Assembly: GCF_009301415.1 (NCBI RefSeq)
Contig: NZ_CP045072.1
Span: 531,501-595,500 of the forward strand
Reading direction: 5' to 3'
Source of the DNA: Paracoccus kondratievae
Lineage (GTDB): Bacteria > Pseudomonadota > Alphaproteobacteria > Rhodobacterales > Rhodobacteraceae
DNA length: 64,000 nucleotides
Below the pieces are notes generated by a model that saw only the letters and a program-made list of their open reading frames with translations, searched no databases and was not told where the DNA came from. Shown piece by piece: positions 28,327 to 37,478 of this stretch. The translations under genes and the position numbers were made by a program. Position 1 is the stretch's first letter. Each line of letters opens with the position of its first letter.

Positions 28327-28499
28327 TGCGCGGGGCTTGTGTGCGTGCAGCGATGCAGATCGGCCACAATGTGCCTGACAAACTCGTGACCGTCACGCCA
28401 TCGTGACAGAGCCTCGCGCCTTTGCGATAAGGGCAGGGAAGCGCCGGTCACAGGCGCAAAGACATGGCGCGCGACAGCGCGCGGGGCGCGAGGGCAGAA

Positions 28500-29285
28500 A
28501 TGAAGCTTTTGAGCAAGTTGTTGACGGTTCTGATGCTGGTGGCGCTGGCGTCCTGTGGACGTGGTCCGTCCAGCGGCCCGGCCGTGATGGCAGGACAGGG
28601 GCGCGGACCGCAATTCGGTGATACCGCACCGCATCCCTGGGTGGGTGGGCATCCCTATGACCATCTGGTGCATGGCATCGATATTTCCCGCTATCAGGGC
28701 GATATCGACTGGGGCCGCGTCCGTGGCTCGGGCGTCAGCTTTGCCTTTATCAAGGCGACCGAAGGCGGCGATCATGCCGACCCGAATTTCCGCCGCTATT
28801 GGTATGAGGCCGCGCAGGCCCGGATTCCGCGCGGCGCCTACCACTACTTCTACTTCTGCCGCTCGGGTGCGGAACAGGCGGCGTGGTTCATCGCCAACGT
28901 GCCGAGAGAGCGTGGCGCCATGCCGCCGGTGGTGGATCTGGAGTGGACCCCCTCGAAAACCTGCCCGCGCCGCCCGCCAAGCGATGAGGTTCTGCGCGAG
29001 GCCCGGATTTTCAAGGATATCCTGCACCGCCATTACGGCCAGCGGCCGATCATCTACACGACGGTCGATTTCTATCGTGACAACAACCTGGCCTCATGGT
29101 CCGAAGAGTTCTGGCTGCGCTCGGTCGCGGGACATCCGCGTCTGGTCTATCCCGGCCAGCGCTACACCTTCTGGCAATATACCGGGACCGGGGTTGTGCC
29201 GGGCATTCGCGGGAATGTCGATCTGAACGTCTTTGCGGGTTCGCCCGCGCAGTGGCGGAAATGGCTGAACCTGCGGCTGCAGTAA
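28500..29285 (+). CDS. Glycoside hydrolase family 25 (lysozyme-like) lipoprotein
   Basis: The 261-residue protein begins with a lipoprotein signal ending in the lipobox LASC (Cys19). The mature part is a GH25 barrel: HGIDISRYQGDIDW (about 58-71), AFIKATEGG, ARIPRGAYHYFYF, and PVVDLEW, whose Asp-x-Glu pair is the catalytic motif of the family. IIYTTVDFYRDNN and FWQYTGTG complete the fold. It probably cleaves peptidoglycan in the periplasm. The ATG at 28500 is the one before the signal peptide; an earlier in-frame ATG at 28464 adds residues unlike a signal. Confidence 0.93.
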   Translation: MKLLSKLLTVLMLVALASCGRGPSSGPAVMAGQGRGPQFGDTAPHPWVGGHPYDHLVHGIDISRYQGDIDWGRVRGSGVSFAFIKATEGGDHADPNFRRYWYEAAQARIPRGAYHYFYFCRSGAEQAAWFIANVPRERGAMPPVVDLEWTPSKTCPRRPPSDEVLREARIFKDILHRHYGQRPIIYTTVDFYRDNNLASWSEEFWLRSVAGHPRLVYPGQRYTFWQYTGTGVVPGIRGNVDLNVFAGSPAQWRKWLNLRLQ

Positions 29286-29917
29286 ACCGAGGCCTGCTTT
29301 GGGCCGAGTTTCTGGCGCTCTATTTCGGGGCGCCGCTGGTTATCGCGTTGTTCATGCCCGGGCGCCTGCTGTTTCAGGCGCTCGCGGTGTTCAGCATTGC
29401 GGGGCTTTTGCTGCTGTGGCGGACCGGCGGCTTTCACTGGCGCGGCCTTGTCCATGGATGGGGCAGCCTGCCATGGGGCGGGATCGGCCTTGTTGCGCTG
29501 GTCACGCTGATCGTCAGCGTGGCGATATTGTGGGTGACCAGCCCCGAGTCGATCTTTCGCCTCATATGGTTGCGTCCCCATGTTCTGCTGATGATCTGGT
29601 GCCTTTACCCGCTGGTGTCGGCTTTGCCGCAAGAGCTGATCTTTCGCCCGCTGTTCTTTCACCGCTACGGCGCGCTTTTGCCGTCGGGGCAGGCGGCGAT
29701 CATTCTGAACGCGGCGGTCTTTTCCTTTGCCCATCTGATGTACTGGTCGTGGGTGGTGGCGATCCTGACCTTTCTGGGGGGCTGGGTCTTTGCCTATGCC
29801 TATGTCCGACGCGGCTTTCCGGCGGCCTGGGTGCTGCATGCGGTGGCCGGGAATGTGCTCTTTGCGGTCGGAATGGGGGTATATTTCTACTCTGGCAACG
29901 TGGTGCGGCCATTCTGA
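29261..29917 (+). CDS. CPBP (CAAX/Abi) family intramembrane protein
   Basis: The 218-residue protein has about seven transmembrane helices and the CPBP motifs PQELIFRPLFF (about 124-134), FSFAHLMYW and WVLHAVAGNVLF. The first position of the usual EExxxR is Gln, so a putative catalytic glutamate is absent while the second Glu, the Arg, both His and the Asn remain. Whether it is active as a protease is uncertain. The ATG at 29261 overlaps the GH25 gene by 25 bases, and the two are probably co-translated. Confidence 0.8.
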   Translation: MAEPAAAVNRGLLWAEFLALYFGAPLVIALFMPGRLLFQALAVFSIAGLLLLWRTGGFHWRGLVHGWGSLPWGGIGLVALVTLIVSVAILWVTSPESIFRLIWLRPHVLLMIWCLYPLVSALPQELIFRPLFFHRYGALLPSGQAAIILNAAVFSFAHLMYWSWVVAILTFLGGWVFAYAYVRRGFPAAWVLHAVAGNVLFAVGMGVYFYSGNVVRPF

Positions 29918-29977
29918 TTGCTTGACTTCCCCCGCGTGGCGCGGTTGATGCATCGCCGACACGCAAGGGGAAGAATG

Positions 29978-31753
29978 ATGAGCGTCTATCGCAGCCATAC
30001 CTGCGGCGAGCTGACCGCCGCTGCCGCCGGAAACGAGGTTCGTTTGTCCGGTTGGGTCCACCGGGTCCGCGACCACGGGGGCGTCCTGTTCATCGACCTG
30101 CGCGACCATTACGGCATCACCCAGGTGATTGCCGACAGCGACTCGCCCGCTTTTGCGGCGCTTGAGCGGCTGCGGGCCGAGACGGTCATCCGCATCGACG
30201 GCAAGGTCAAGCTGCGCGATCCCTCGCTCGTCAACCCCAGGCTTCCCACCGGCGAGGTCGAGGTCTATGCCACCGCGATGGAGGTTCTGGGCCCGGCCGA
30301 GGATCTGCCGCTGCCGGTGTTCGGCGATCAGGAATACCCCGAGGAAACGCGCCTGGCGTATCGCTTTCTCGATCTGCGCCGCGACAGCCTGCACAATAAC
30401 ATCATGCTGCGTTCGCGCGTCATCAAATGGCTGCGCGATGCGATGTGGGATGCAGGGTTCACCGAGTTCCAGACGCCGATCATCACCGCATCGTCGCCCG
30501 AGGGCGCGCGCGACTTCCTCGTGCCCTCGCGTCTGCATCCGGGCAAGTTCTACGCCCTGCCGCAGGCCCCGCAGCAGTTCAAACAGCTGATTATGGTCGC
30601 AGGCTTTGACAGATACTTCCAGATCGCGCCCTGCTTCCGCGACGAAGACCCGCGTGCTGACCGCTCGCCCACCGATTTCTATCAGCTGGACGTCGAGATG
30701 TCCTTTGTCGAGCAGGAGGACGTCTTTAACGCCGTTCAGCCGGTCATTCAGGGGCTGTTCGAGACCTTTGGCGGCGGTCGTCGTGTCGATTCTGACTGGC
30801 CGCGCATTCCTTATGCCGAGGCGATGCTGAAATATGGCTCCGACAAGCCTGACCTGCGCAACCCCATCGAGATGCAGGTGGTCAGCGAACATTTCCGCGG
30901 CTCGGGCTTTGGTATCTTTGCCAAACTGCTTGAACAGGACGGCACCGAGGTCCGCGCCATTCCCGCACCCGGCGGCGGGTCGCGTAAATTTGCCGACCGC
31001 ATGAACGCCTATGCCCAGCAGCAGGGCCTGCCCGGCATGGGTTACATTTTCTGGCGCAAGGCCGATGACGGCTCGACCGAGGCGGCTGGCCCCATCGCCA
31101 AGGCGCTGGGTCATGAGCGGACCGAGGCGATCCGCGAGCAGCTGGGGCTGGGCGAAGGCGATGCCGTCTTTTTCCTGGGCGGCCGACCCGAGACCTTTGA
31201 AGCTGTCGCAGGCCGCGCCCGCAACGAGATTGGCCGCGAACTGGGCCTGATTGATGAGAACCAGTTCAAATTCGCCTGGATCGTCGACTTTCCGATGTAT
31301 GAGAAGGGCGAGGACGGCAAGATCGACTTCAGCCACAACCCCTTCTCGATGCCGCAGGGCGGGCTTGATGCGCTTGATGGCGATCCGCTGGAGGTCAAGG
31401 GTTATCAATATGACCTTGCCTGCAACGGCTATGAGCTGATCTCGGGCGCGATCCGTAACCATCGTCCTGAAATCATGTTCCGCGCCTTTGAGCTGGCCGG
31501 CTATGGCCGGGATGAGGTCGAGCGGCGCTTTGGCGGCATGGTCAAGGCGTTCCGTTATGGCGCTCCTCCGCACGGTGGCTGCGCGGCGGGCATCGACCGG
31601 ATCGTGATGCTGCTGGCGGATGAGGTGAACATCCGTGAGGTCATCATGTTCCCGATGAACCAGCGGGCCGAAGACCTGATGATGGGCGCACCAAGCGAGC
31701 CTGCGAACGAGCAATTGCGCGAACTGCGCCTGCGTGTCCTGCCTCGCGAATGA
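29978..31753 (+). CDS. aspS: Aspartate--tRNA ligase
   Basis: The 591-residue class IIb enzyme charges tRNA-Asp. The N-terminal OB domain has [20 protein letters not shown]. Motif 2 is [16 protein letters not shown], and the bacterial GAD insert spans about residues 295-420. Motif 3 lies in [13 protein letters not shown] near the end. An adjacent ATG at 29975 is equally possible; spacing from AAGGGG favours 29978. In many alphaproteobacteria this enzyme also misacylates tRNA-Asn for GatCAB, but I cannot tell that here. Confidence 0.96.
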   Translation: MSVYRSHTCGELTAAAAGNEVRLSGWVHRVRDHGGVLFIDLRDHYGITQVIADSDSPAFAALERLRAETVIRIDGKVKLRDPSLVNPRLPTGEVEVYATAMEVLGPAEDLPLPVFGDQEYPEETRLAYRFLDLRRDSLHNNIMLRSRVIKWLRDAMWDAGFTEFQTPIITASSPEGARDFLVPSRLHPGKFYALPQAPQQFKQLIMVAGFDRYFQIAPCFRDEDPRADRSPTDFYQLDVEMSFVEQEDVFNAVQPVIQGLFETFGGGRRVDSDWPRIPYAEAMLKYGSDKPDLRNPIEMQVVSEHFRGSGFGIFAKLLEQDGTEVRAIPAPGGGSRKFADRMNAYAQQQGLPGMGYIFWRKADDGSTEAAGPIAKALGHERTEAIREQLGLGEGDAVFFLGGRPETFEAVAGRARNEIGRELGLIDENQFKFAWIVDFPMYEKGEDGKIDFSHNPFSMPQGGLDALDGDPLEVKGYQYDLACNGYELISGAIRNHRPEIMFRAFELAGYGRDEVERRFGGMVKAFRYGAPPHGGCAAGIDRIVMLLADEVNIREVIMFPMNQRAEDLMMGAPSEPANEQLRELRLRVLPRE

Positions 31754-31761
31754 TCCCTTGC

Positions 31762-31799
31762 CATGCGGCATCGGCGGGCCTTTGCCGCGATGCCGCATG
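31762..31799 (+). terminator. Strong hairpin after aspS
   Basis: CATGCGGCATCGGCGG and CCGCGATGCCGCATG pair over 15 positions with one bulged G and a GCCTTTG loop, starting nine bases after the aspS stop. There is no T tract, so it is probably a transcript-end or 3' stabilising structure. Confidence 0.6.
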
Positions 31800-31881
31800 C
31801 TGAAGAAAGCGTGAACTGACCTTAGCCCGCGATCATGCGATACATCCGCGCAGGGGGTGTTTCCCTGGCAAGGATGTGTGC

Positions 31882-33249
31882 ATGAGCTTTGGTTTTCCCG
31901 AGCTGGCGGCGATCCGTCTGGGCTTTGGTCTGTCGCCGCTGACCCCTCCGCCCGCTGACGCCGAGACGGTGCTGGCCAGCGTTGCGCGCTCCGGTCCCGA
32001 CCCCGCGGCGATGACTACTGCCGAAGCAAGCCAGATCGCGCTGAGCTTTCGCGCCGGTGTTGTCGCCCGGCGCAGCGGCAAGCCTGAACCGCCCGGTTCT
32101 AAGGAAGCTGAACAGCAACTTGCCTCCATGCCGATCGAGGATTTGCGGCGGCGGGTGGTCCGCGCGGTCGATGATCCGGTCGGCTTTGGCGAAAGGCTGG
32201 TACAGTTCTGGAGTGACCATTTTACTGTACGCGCCATCAATCGGGTGCATTACGGTCTTTCCATGACCTTTCAGGACGAGGCGATCCGTCCTTATGTGAA
32301 CGGCCGGTTCGAGGACATGTTCTTTGCCGCCGACACCCATCCGATGATGCTGGTCTATCTGGATCAGATCTCCAGCCGGGGGCCGAACTCGGTTCTGGCC
32401 AAGCGCCGGCCCGAGCGTCACCTTGGCCTGAACGAGAACCTTGCACGCGAGGCGCTTGAGCTGCACTCGATGGGGGTCAGCGCCGGCTATGAGCAAAAGG
32501 ACGTGCGTGAACTGGCCGAGCTGTTGACCGGGCTTAGCTTTTCGCACAAAGGCGGCTTTGCTTTTCAGCAGGCCTGGGTCGAGCCTGGGGCCGAAACGGT
32601 GCTGGGCAAAAGCTATGGCGGCGGCCGGCGCGGCGGGCTGGACGATATCCGCGCCGCCTTTCGCGATATCGCCCGCCGGCCTGAGACCGCGCAATATCTG
32701 TCGCGCAAGCTGGCGGTGCATTTCGTTTCGGACGACCCCTCCGAAGATCTGGTCGAGGCGATGGCGGCAACCTGGCGCGCGACCGGGGGCGATCTGCCGC
32801 AGGTCTATCGCGTGCTCGTCACCCACCCGGATCTGGCCTCGAATCTGCGCAAGAAGGTGCGTCAGCCTTTTGACTATTGCGTGGCAGGGCTGCGGGCGCT
32901 TGGGGTGCGGGGCAAAGATCTGGCCGCCCTTGATCGAAAGGTCTTCAACCGCGCAGTCTGGGAGCCGATCCGTTCCATGGGGCAACCATGGTGGCAGGCC
33001 AAAGGGCCGGACGGCTGGCCTGAAGAGGTCGAGGCATGGATCGCGCCGCAGACGCTGGCCGCCCGCATCAACTGGTCGTTGCAGGTTCCGCGCATGCTGC
33101 TGAAAGAGCTGCCGGATCCGCGCGAAATGCTGGTTTCGGCCTTTGGCGGGACCCAGTCGGCAGAGCTTGCCTGGGCGGTGCCCAAGGCCGAATCCGCAGC
33201 CGAGGGTGTGGCGCTGATCCTCGCCTCGGGCGATTTCAACCGGCGATAG
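31882..33249 (+). CDS. DUF1800 family protein
   Basis: The 455-residue protein matches DUF1800, a family almost always encoded next to a DUF1501 protein, as here (ten bases apart). FWSDHFTVR (about 107-115), LNENLAREALELHSMG and FGGTQSAELAW are conserved. It has no signal peptide or membrane helix in this frame, which is odd for a partner of a probably exported protein. The function is unknown. The ATG at 31882 was selected because AAGGA lies seven bases upstream; in-frame GTG at 31876 is less well placed. Confidence 0.88.
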   Translation: MSFGFPELAAIRLGFGLSPLTPPPADAETVLASVARSGPDPAAMTTAEASQIALSFRAGVVARRSGKPEPPGSKEAEQQLASMPIEDLRRRVVRAVDDPVGFGERLVQFWSDHFTVRAINRVHYGLSMTFQDEAIRPYVNGRFEDMFFAADTHPMMLVYLDQISSRGPNSVLAKRRPERHLGLNENLAREALELHSMGVSAGYEQKDVRELAELLTGLSFSHKGGFAFQQAWVEPGAETVLGKSYGGGRRGGLDDIRAAFRDIARRPETAQYLSRKLAVHFVSDDPSEDLVEAMAATWRATGGDLPQVYRVLVTHPDLASNLRKKVRQPFDYCVAGLRALGVRGKDLAALDRKVFNRAVWEPIRSMGQPWWQAKGPDGWPEEVEAWIAPQTLAARINWSLQVPRMLLKELPDPREMLVSAFGGTQSAELAWAVPKAESAAEGVALILASGDFNRR

Positions 33250-33259
33250 GAGGGGGCGG

Positions 33260-34441
33260 ATGCTGAAAATGGATCGACGCCTGTTTCTGAAGGGAACGGC
33301 GCTGCTTGGCTGCTCGGCTGCGGCGCATCCGCTGATGAACTCGATCACCTTCGCGGCGCTGCCCGGCGATAACCGGCTGGTGGTTATTATCCTGCGCGGC
33401 GCCATGGACGGGCTGGATGCGATCCAGCCTTATGGTGATCCGATGCTGCGCAAGCTGCGCCGCAATCTTTCGGTTGGCCCAGATAATGGCGCGCTGGACC
33501 TGGACGGGTTCTATGCGCTGCACCCGCGGCTAGAACCGCTGCTGCCTCTTTGGCAAAAAGGGGAGCTTGCCTTTGCTCATGCGGTTTCGACCCCCTATCG
33601 CGACAAACGCAGCCATTTTGACGGTCAGGACGTGCTGGAGGCCGGGACCGGCAATGACCTGCCGGTGGATCGTCAGGTGGGCGGATGGCTGAACCGGATG
33701 CTGCAGGTGATGCCCGGAACCAGTGCCGAGACGGCCTATTCCGTGGGTGTCGAGCAGATGAAGATCCTGACCGGCAAGGCCGCACATCTTAGCTGGGCAC
33801 CTCAAGCATCGCTGACGCTTTCGCCGCAGGCGCAGATGCTGCTTGAGCATGTCTATCACGATGATCCGCTGTTCCGGGATGCGGCCCAGGGGGCGATGCA
33901 GATCAGCGGCGAGGTTTCGGATATCGGCAAGATGCGCGGCCCGACGGCGGATGCTCAGGCGCTGGCCGCCTTTACCGCCAGCCGGCTGAACGCTGAAAGC
34001 CGGATCGCCGCTTTTTCGATCCCGGGCTGGGACAGTCACGCCAGCCAGTCCGCTGTTCTGGGCCGGGCACTTGACCGGCTGGCGGCTGCGATCCTGAAAC
34101 TGCGCGAGGGGCTGGGGCCGAACTGGCAGAGCACCGCCGTTCTGGCTATGACCGAGTTTGGCCGCACCGCGCGCGAGAACGGGTCGGGTGGCACCGATCA
34201 TGGCACGGGCGGCGCGCTGCTGATGGCCGGTGGAGCCATCCGGGGCGGTCACGCCTTTGGCGACTGGCCGGGGCTGGGCGAGGGTCAGCTTTACGCCGGG
34301 CGTGACCTCATGCCGACCCGGGACATTCGCGCCTATGCCGCTTGGGCAATGCACGGGCTTTTCGGGATCGAGCGTGACAAGCTGGAACGCACCATCTTTC
34401 CCGGGCTTGAACTGGGCAGCGATCCGGGGATGCTGGCCTGA
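33260..34441 (+). CDS. DUF1501 family protein with Tat-like signal
   Basis: The 393-residue protein starts with DRRLFLKGTALLGCSAAAHP, a Tat-type twin-arginine motif and hydrophobic stretch, so it is likely exported folded. The DUF1501 body, related to the alkaline-phosphatase/sulfatase fold, shows VVIILRGAMDGLDAIQPYG (about 42-60), STPYRDKRSHFDGQDVLEAG, and TEFGRTARENGSGGTDHGTGG near the C-terminus, a conserved His/Asp-rich active-site-like block. The substrate is unknown. GGAGG precedes the start. Confidence 0.88.
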   Translation: MLKMDRRLFLKGTALLGCSAAAHPLMNSITFAALPGDNRLVVIILRGAMDGLDAIQPYGDPMLRKLRRNLSVGPDNGALDLDGFYALHPRLEPLLPLWQKGELAFAHAVSTPYRDKRSHFDGQDVLEAGTGNDLPVDRQVGGWLNRMLQVMPGTSAETAYSVGVEQMKILTGKAAHLSWAPQASLTLSPQAQMLLEHVYHDDPLFRDAAQGAMQISGEVSDIGKMRGPTADAQALAAFTASRLNAESRIAAFSIPGWDSHASQSAVLGRALDRLAAAILKLREGLGPNWQSTAVLAMTEFGRTARENGSGGTDHGTGGALLMAGGAIRGGHAFGDWPGLGEGQLYAGRDLMPTRDIRAYAAWAMHGLFGIERDKLERTIFPGLELGSDPGMLA

Positions 34442-34462
34442 GCCTGTGAGGGAGCTTAGCCC

Positions 34463-35275
34463 ATGCCTGATGATTCCCCGAGCAATCCGCGCCAGCCGGT
34501 CGATGGACGGTCTGACGTTTCCGCCTCTTTGGCACCGCCCGGCTCTCATGCGGCGGTTGTTGCTGATCCCGGCACCAAAGCCGGCCAGCGTCAGGCACCG
34601 CGCCCGGTCGGACCAGCCGTTCCCGACTTTACCCCGCCGCCTGCACCCGGACCCGCAATGATCGAGGGGCGCTATGTCCAGCTTGAGCGTCTTGATCCCG
34701 ACCGCCACGCTGACGGGTTGTTTGCTGCCAACCAGGGGCATGACTGGGTATGGGACTATATGGGCTATGGCCCGTTTGCCGATCTTGACGCCTATCGCGG
34801 CTGGCAGGCCGAAATGGCTGTCAGGCAGGACCCGTTCCTATATGCCCTGCGTGAGCGGTCGGGGAACGGTATCGGCGGCCTTGCCGCGTTTCTGCGTATC
34901 GACAGGGCCAATGGCGTGATCGAAATCGGCCATATCCAGATCTCTCCTGCGATGCAGCGCACCCCCGCGGTGACCGAGGCGATCTCGTTGATGATTGGAT
35001 GGGCCTTTGACGCCGGCTATCGTCGGGTTGAGTGGAAATGTGATGCGCTGAATGCTCCTTCCCGCCGCGCGGCTCTGCGCTATGGCTTTACCTATGAAGG
35101 GGTCTTTCGCCAGCATATGGTTACCAAAGGCCGCAATCGTGACACCGCCTGGTTCGCCATTATCAATCATGACTGGCCACGATTGGCCCGCGCGCATCAG
35201 GCATGGCTGCACCCCGGGAATTTTGACGCCCAAGGCAGGCAGCGTCAAAGCCTTGCCGTGCTGACCGGGCCGTAG
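34463..35275 (+). CDS. GNAT acetyltransferase (RimJ/RimL-like) with disordered N-terminus
   Basis: Of the 270 residues, the first 60 are Pro/Ala/Ser-rich and look disordered. The rest is a GNAT domain of the RimJ/RimL group: LERLDPDRHADGLFAAN (about 72-88), NGIGGLAAFLRID, IEIGHIQISPAMQRTPAVTEA and AALRYGFTYEGVFRQHMVTKGRNRDTAWF. Proteins of this group acetylate N-terminal or small-molecule amines; the substrate here is unknown. It lies 21 bases after the DUF1501 gene on the same strand and may share its transcript. Confidence 0.82.
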   Translation: MPDDSPSNPRQPVDGRSDVSASLAPPGSHAAVVADPGTKAGQRQAPRPVGPAVPDFTPPPAPGPAMIEGRYVQLERLDPDRHADGLFAANQGHDWVWDYMGYGPFADLDAYRGWQAEMAVRQDPFLYALRERSGNGIGGLAAFLRIDRANGVIEIGHIQISPAMQRTPAVTEAISLMIGWAFDAGYRRVEWKCDALNAPSRRAALRYGFTYEGVFRQHMVTKGRNRDTAWFAIINHDWPRLARAHQAWLHPGNFDAQGRQRQSLAVLTGP

Positions 35276-35279
35276 ACGG

Positions 35280-36011
35280 TCAGGATATCCGCGCCTCGGC
35301 CAGCCGGTCCTGCACAAGGCCGCTGATACGTGCCAGATCGGTGGCGAGTGCCTGTCCCTGCGCGTGGCCGCGCGCGAGTGCGGTCGCCGCATCCTCGAGC
35401 ATCCGGTCATGGGCGGAACGCGCCACCCCCGCCAGAAACCGTGCGATATAGTCGATGGCGGCGGTGTCACCGGCGCGGGCCAGCACATCGGCGACATGGG
35501 TCAGATCCTCGCGCAGCGCCTGTGCATCGGCTGCAATCACTTCGTTTGGGAGTGAGCGCAGCTCCTGCGGCTGTGCCTCGGGCGGCAGGGCAGCAAGAAT
35601 CGCCTGCTGGAACACCGCGAGATTCTCGATCGGCTTCGCCAGAAAGCCGTCGGCACCGGCGCGGAGCGCAGCTTCGCGGTTCTGAGGGTCGCCCGAAATG
35701 CCGAGGACCACTGGTACCTTTTGTGTGCTGTGGCTGATGGTGGCGATCATGTCTGCGCCGTCACCATCGGGCAGACCCATGTCAATGATGACTACATCGG
35801 GGCGATAGGTTTGCAGATGTCGCAGGGCCGAACGGATGCTGTCGGCCCGACGAATACGAGCGCCGGAGCGCAGGCAGAGCAAGCGCATCGCTTCGCAGGC
35901 GACACGCGAATCCTCGACCACCAGTACGGTGAGACCGTTCAACGGTCGGTTGGGCGTGGCGGCGCGCCAGGGAGAGATTTCGTGCACGCCAATCAGTTCC
36001 TGTTCGATCAT
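35280..36011 (-). CDS. Response regulator with helical C-terminal extension, no output domain
   Basis: The 243-residue protein has a receiver domain (about 27-145): LTVLVVEDSRVAC with the acidic pocket, phosphoacceptor Asp77 in VVIIDMGLPDGDGADM, and the conserved Lys in GFLAKPIEN (near 127). The last 95 residues are helical and carry no recognisable DNA-binding or enzyme domain. They contain SAHDRMLEDAATAL, faintly like a histidine phosphotransfer motif, though the usual HxxKG is absent. It may act through protein contacts. No kinase gene lies nearby. Confidence 0.8.
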   Translation of the reverse strand: MIEQELIGVHEISPWRAATPNRPLNGLTVLVVEDSRVACEAMRLLCLRSGARIRRADSIRSALRHLQTYRPDVVIIDMGLPDGDGADMIATISHSTQKVPVVLGISGDPQNREAALRAGADGFLAKPIENLAVFQQAILAALPPEAQPQELRSLPNEVIAADAQALREDLTHVADVLARAGDTAAIDYIARFLAGVARSAHDRMLEDAATALARGHAQGQALATDLARISGLVQDRLAEARIS

Positions 36012-36146
36012 CGCAAAAATCCTGACTGGAAAGCTCCTTCTGGTCCGAAGATGGGCCGATTCGCTTAAGATGCAGTTAACGACGCCTTGTTTTCCTTTCC
36101 CCCGCCGCCTCATGGGCCTAGAAGGGCGCAAATGACGGAGGAAGTG

Positions 36147-36551
36147 ATGATCGGACGCCTGAACCATGTCGCCATCGCCGTGCCTGACCTGCAGGCCGCA
36201 GCCGCGCAATACGCCAACACTCTGGGTGCCAAGGTCGGCGCACCGCAGGACGAGCCGGATCATGGCGTGACCGTCGTTTTCATCGAATTGCCGAATACCA
36301 AGATCGAGCTGCTTTACCCTTTGGGCGGGAACAGTCCGATCAGGGGGTTTTTGGAAAAGAACCCTTCGGGCGGCATCCATCATATGTGCTTTGAGGTCGA
36401 GGATATCCTTGCCGCGCGTGATCGGCTCAGGGCCGAAGGCGCGCGCGTTCTGGGTGACGGAGAGCCCAAGACCGGCGCCCATGGCAAGCCGGTGCTGTTC
36501 CTGCATCCCAAGGATTTCAACGGCTGCCTGATCGAACTGGAGCAAGTCTGA
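36147..36551 (+). CDS. mce: Methylmalonyl-CoA epimerase
   Basis: The 134-residue vicinal-oxygen-chelate enzyme interconverts (2R)- and (2S)-methylmalonyl-CoA, needed for propionyl-CoA and the ethylmalonyl-CoA pathway. The metal-binding pattern is visible: His7 in LNHVAIAVPDL, His-His in GGIHHMCFEV and Glu in CLIELEQV. HPKDFNGCLIELEQ is characteristic. GGAGG upstream selects the ATG at 36147 over one at 36132. It overlaps the next gene by one base. Confidence 0.93.
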   Translation: MIGRLNHVAIAVPDLQAAAAQYANTLGAKVGAPQDEPDHGVTVVFIELPNTKIELLYPLGGNSPIRGFLEKNPSGGIHHMCFEVEDILAARDRLRAEGARVLGDGEPKTGAHGKPVLFLHPKDFNGCLIELEQV

Positions 36552-36811
36552 TGAGTCTGACCGGGGGCATCGTTCTTTATGCCGTATTGTGGTTTTTGGT
36601 GCTGTTCGTGCTCTTGCCCTTTGGCCAGCAGAGTCAGGCTGATGTCGGGCAGGTAACGCCCGGCACCCCCGCCGGCGCCCCCCATGAACCCAAGCTGAAG
36701 AAAAAGGCGCTGTGGGCGACGATAATCGCGACGCTGATCTGGGCTGCGATCGCTTATGTCATCATCGCCGGGGTGATCACCCGCGCAGATCTGGACGCCT
36801 GGACGCGCTGA
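36551..36811 (+). CDS. DUF1467 family membrane protein
   Basis: The 86-residue protein has two transmembrane helices (about 5-25 and 52-76) around a short charged loop with HEPKLKKKALW, the DUF1467 pattern. The function is unknown, but the gene regularly follows methylmalonyl-CoA epimerase in Rhodobacterales and overlaps it here by one base. Its 3' end overlaps the convergent EI24 gene by 35 bases. Confidence 0.88.
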   Translation: MSLTGGIVLYAVLWFLVLFVLLPFGQQSQADVGQVTPGTPAGAPHEPKLKKKALWATIIATLIWAAIAYVIIAGVITRADLDAWTR

Positions 36812-37478
36812 GATGATAGAGGTGGGTAAAACCCGCCGCCGCCAGCACTGGAACAACGATATTCAGCAGTGGCACGGTTAACAGCGCCGCAATCAGTACC
36901 CCCAGCGCCGTTGCCTGCGGGGTCAGTCTGCGACGCAGTGCCGTTGCCTGCGGCTCGTGCAGATGACGGCGCGCCGCCATCTGAAAGAACTCACGGCCCA
37001 GAAGCCAGCCGTTGCCGCCATAATACAGCACCGAAGCCAGTGGCCCGAGGAATGGCGTGAGCACCAGCGTCACAAGCGTGACGAGGATCACCGCCCCCAT
37101 AACCGCAAGCGATTCCAACAGCCCGTCCCAGAAATCGACCGGCAGACCGCGGGCGGCAGGGTAATGGGTTTCCTCGACCGCTTCTGAGACCCGCTCAGCG
37201 AAAAGGCCCGAAAAGCCTGCTGCCACCGGGGCCATCAGGAATATGCTCATGATCGGGAAAAGCAGCAGGGAGCTCCATGACAAGGCAGGAGCCAGCGGTA
37301 CCGCCCCGATCCAGGGCAGGCTGATCTGTTCGGGCGCAAAGATGCGGATCGCCCAAAAGGTTCCGGCCTGCAGCGCCACAAACAGCGCAAGCGTCAATCC
37401 AACCCCCAGCAGCACAACGCCAAAGATGCGCGGCCGCATCAGGTCGCTCCAGGCGAGGAAAAGTGCGCGCAGCACCAT
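36777..37478 (-). CDS. EI24/CysZ-like integral membrane protein
   Basis: The 233-residue protein has about four hydrophobic segments and resembles the EI24 domain family that contains the sulfate permease CysZ. Conserved parts are the opening FLAWSDLMRPRIFG and PLASVLYYGGNGWLLGREFFQMAARRH (about 168-194). Transport of sulfate is possible but not shown. The ATG at 37478 overlaps the nitroreductase stop by one base (TGATG), so the two are co-translated. Confidence 0.82.
   Translation of the reverse strand: MVLRALFLAWSDLMRPRIFGVVLLGVGLTLALFVALQAGTFWAIRIFAPEQISLPWIGAVPLAPALSWSSLLLFPIMSIFLMAPVAAGFSGLFAERVSEAVEETHYPAARGLPVDFWDGLLESLAVMGAVILVTLVTLVLTPFLGPLASVLYYGGNGWLLGREFFQMAARRHLHEPQATALRRRLTPQATALGVLIAALLTVPLLNIVVPVLAAAGFTHLYHLSASRRPDLRG

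Noticed and set aside
29162..31798. 878-residue open frame on the minus strand opposite aspS
   Set aside because: It lies wholly antisense to aspS and its neighbours, is rich in Arg, His and Gln, has no recognisable domain, and is explained by high GC and few stops in the antisense frame.
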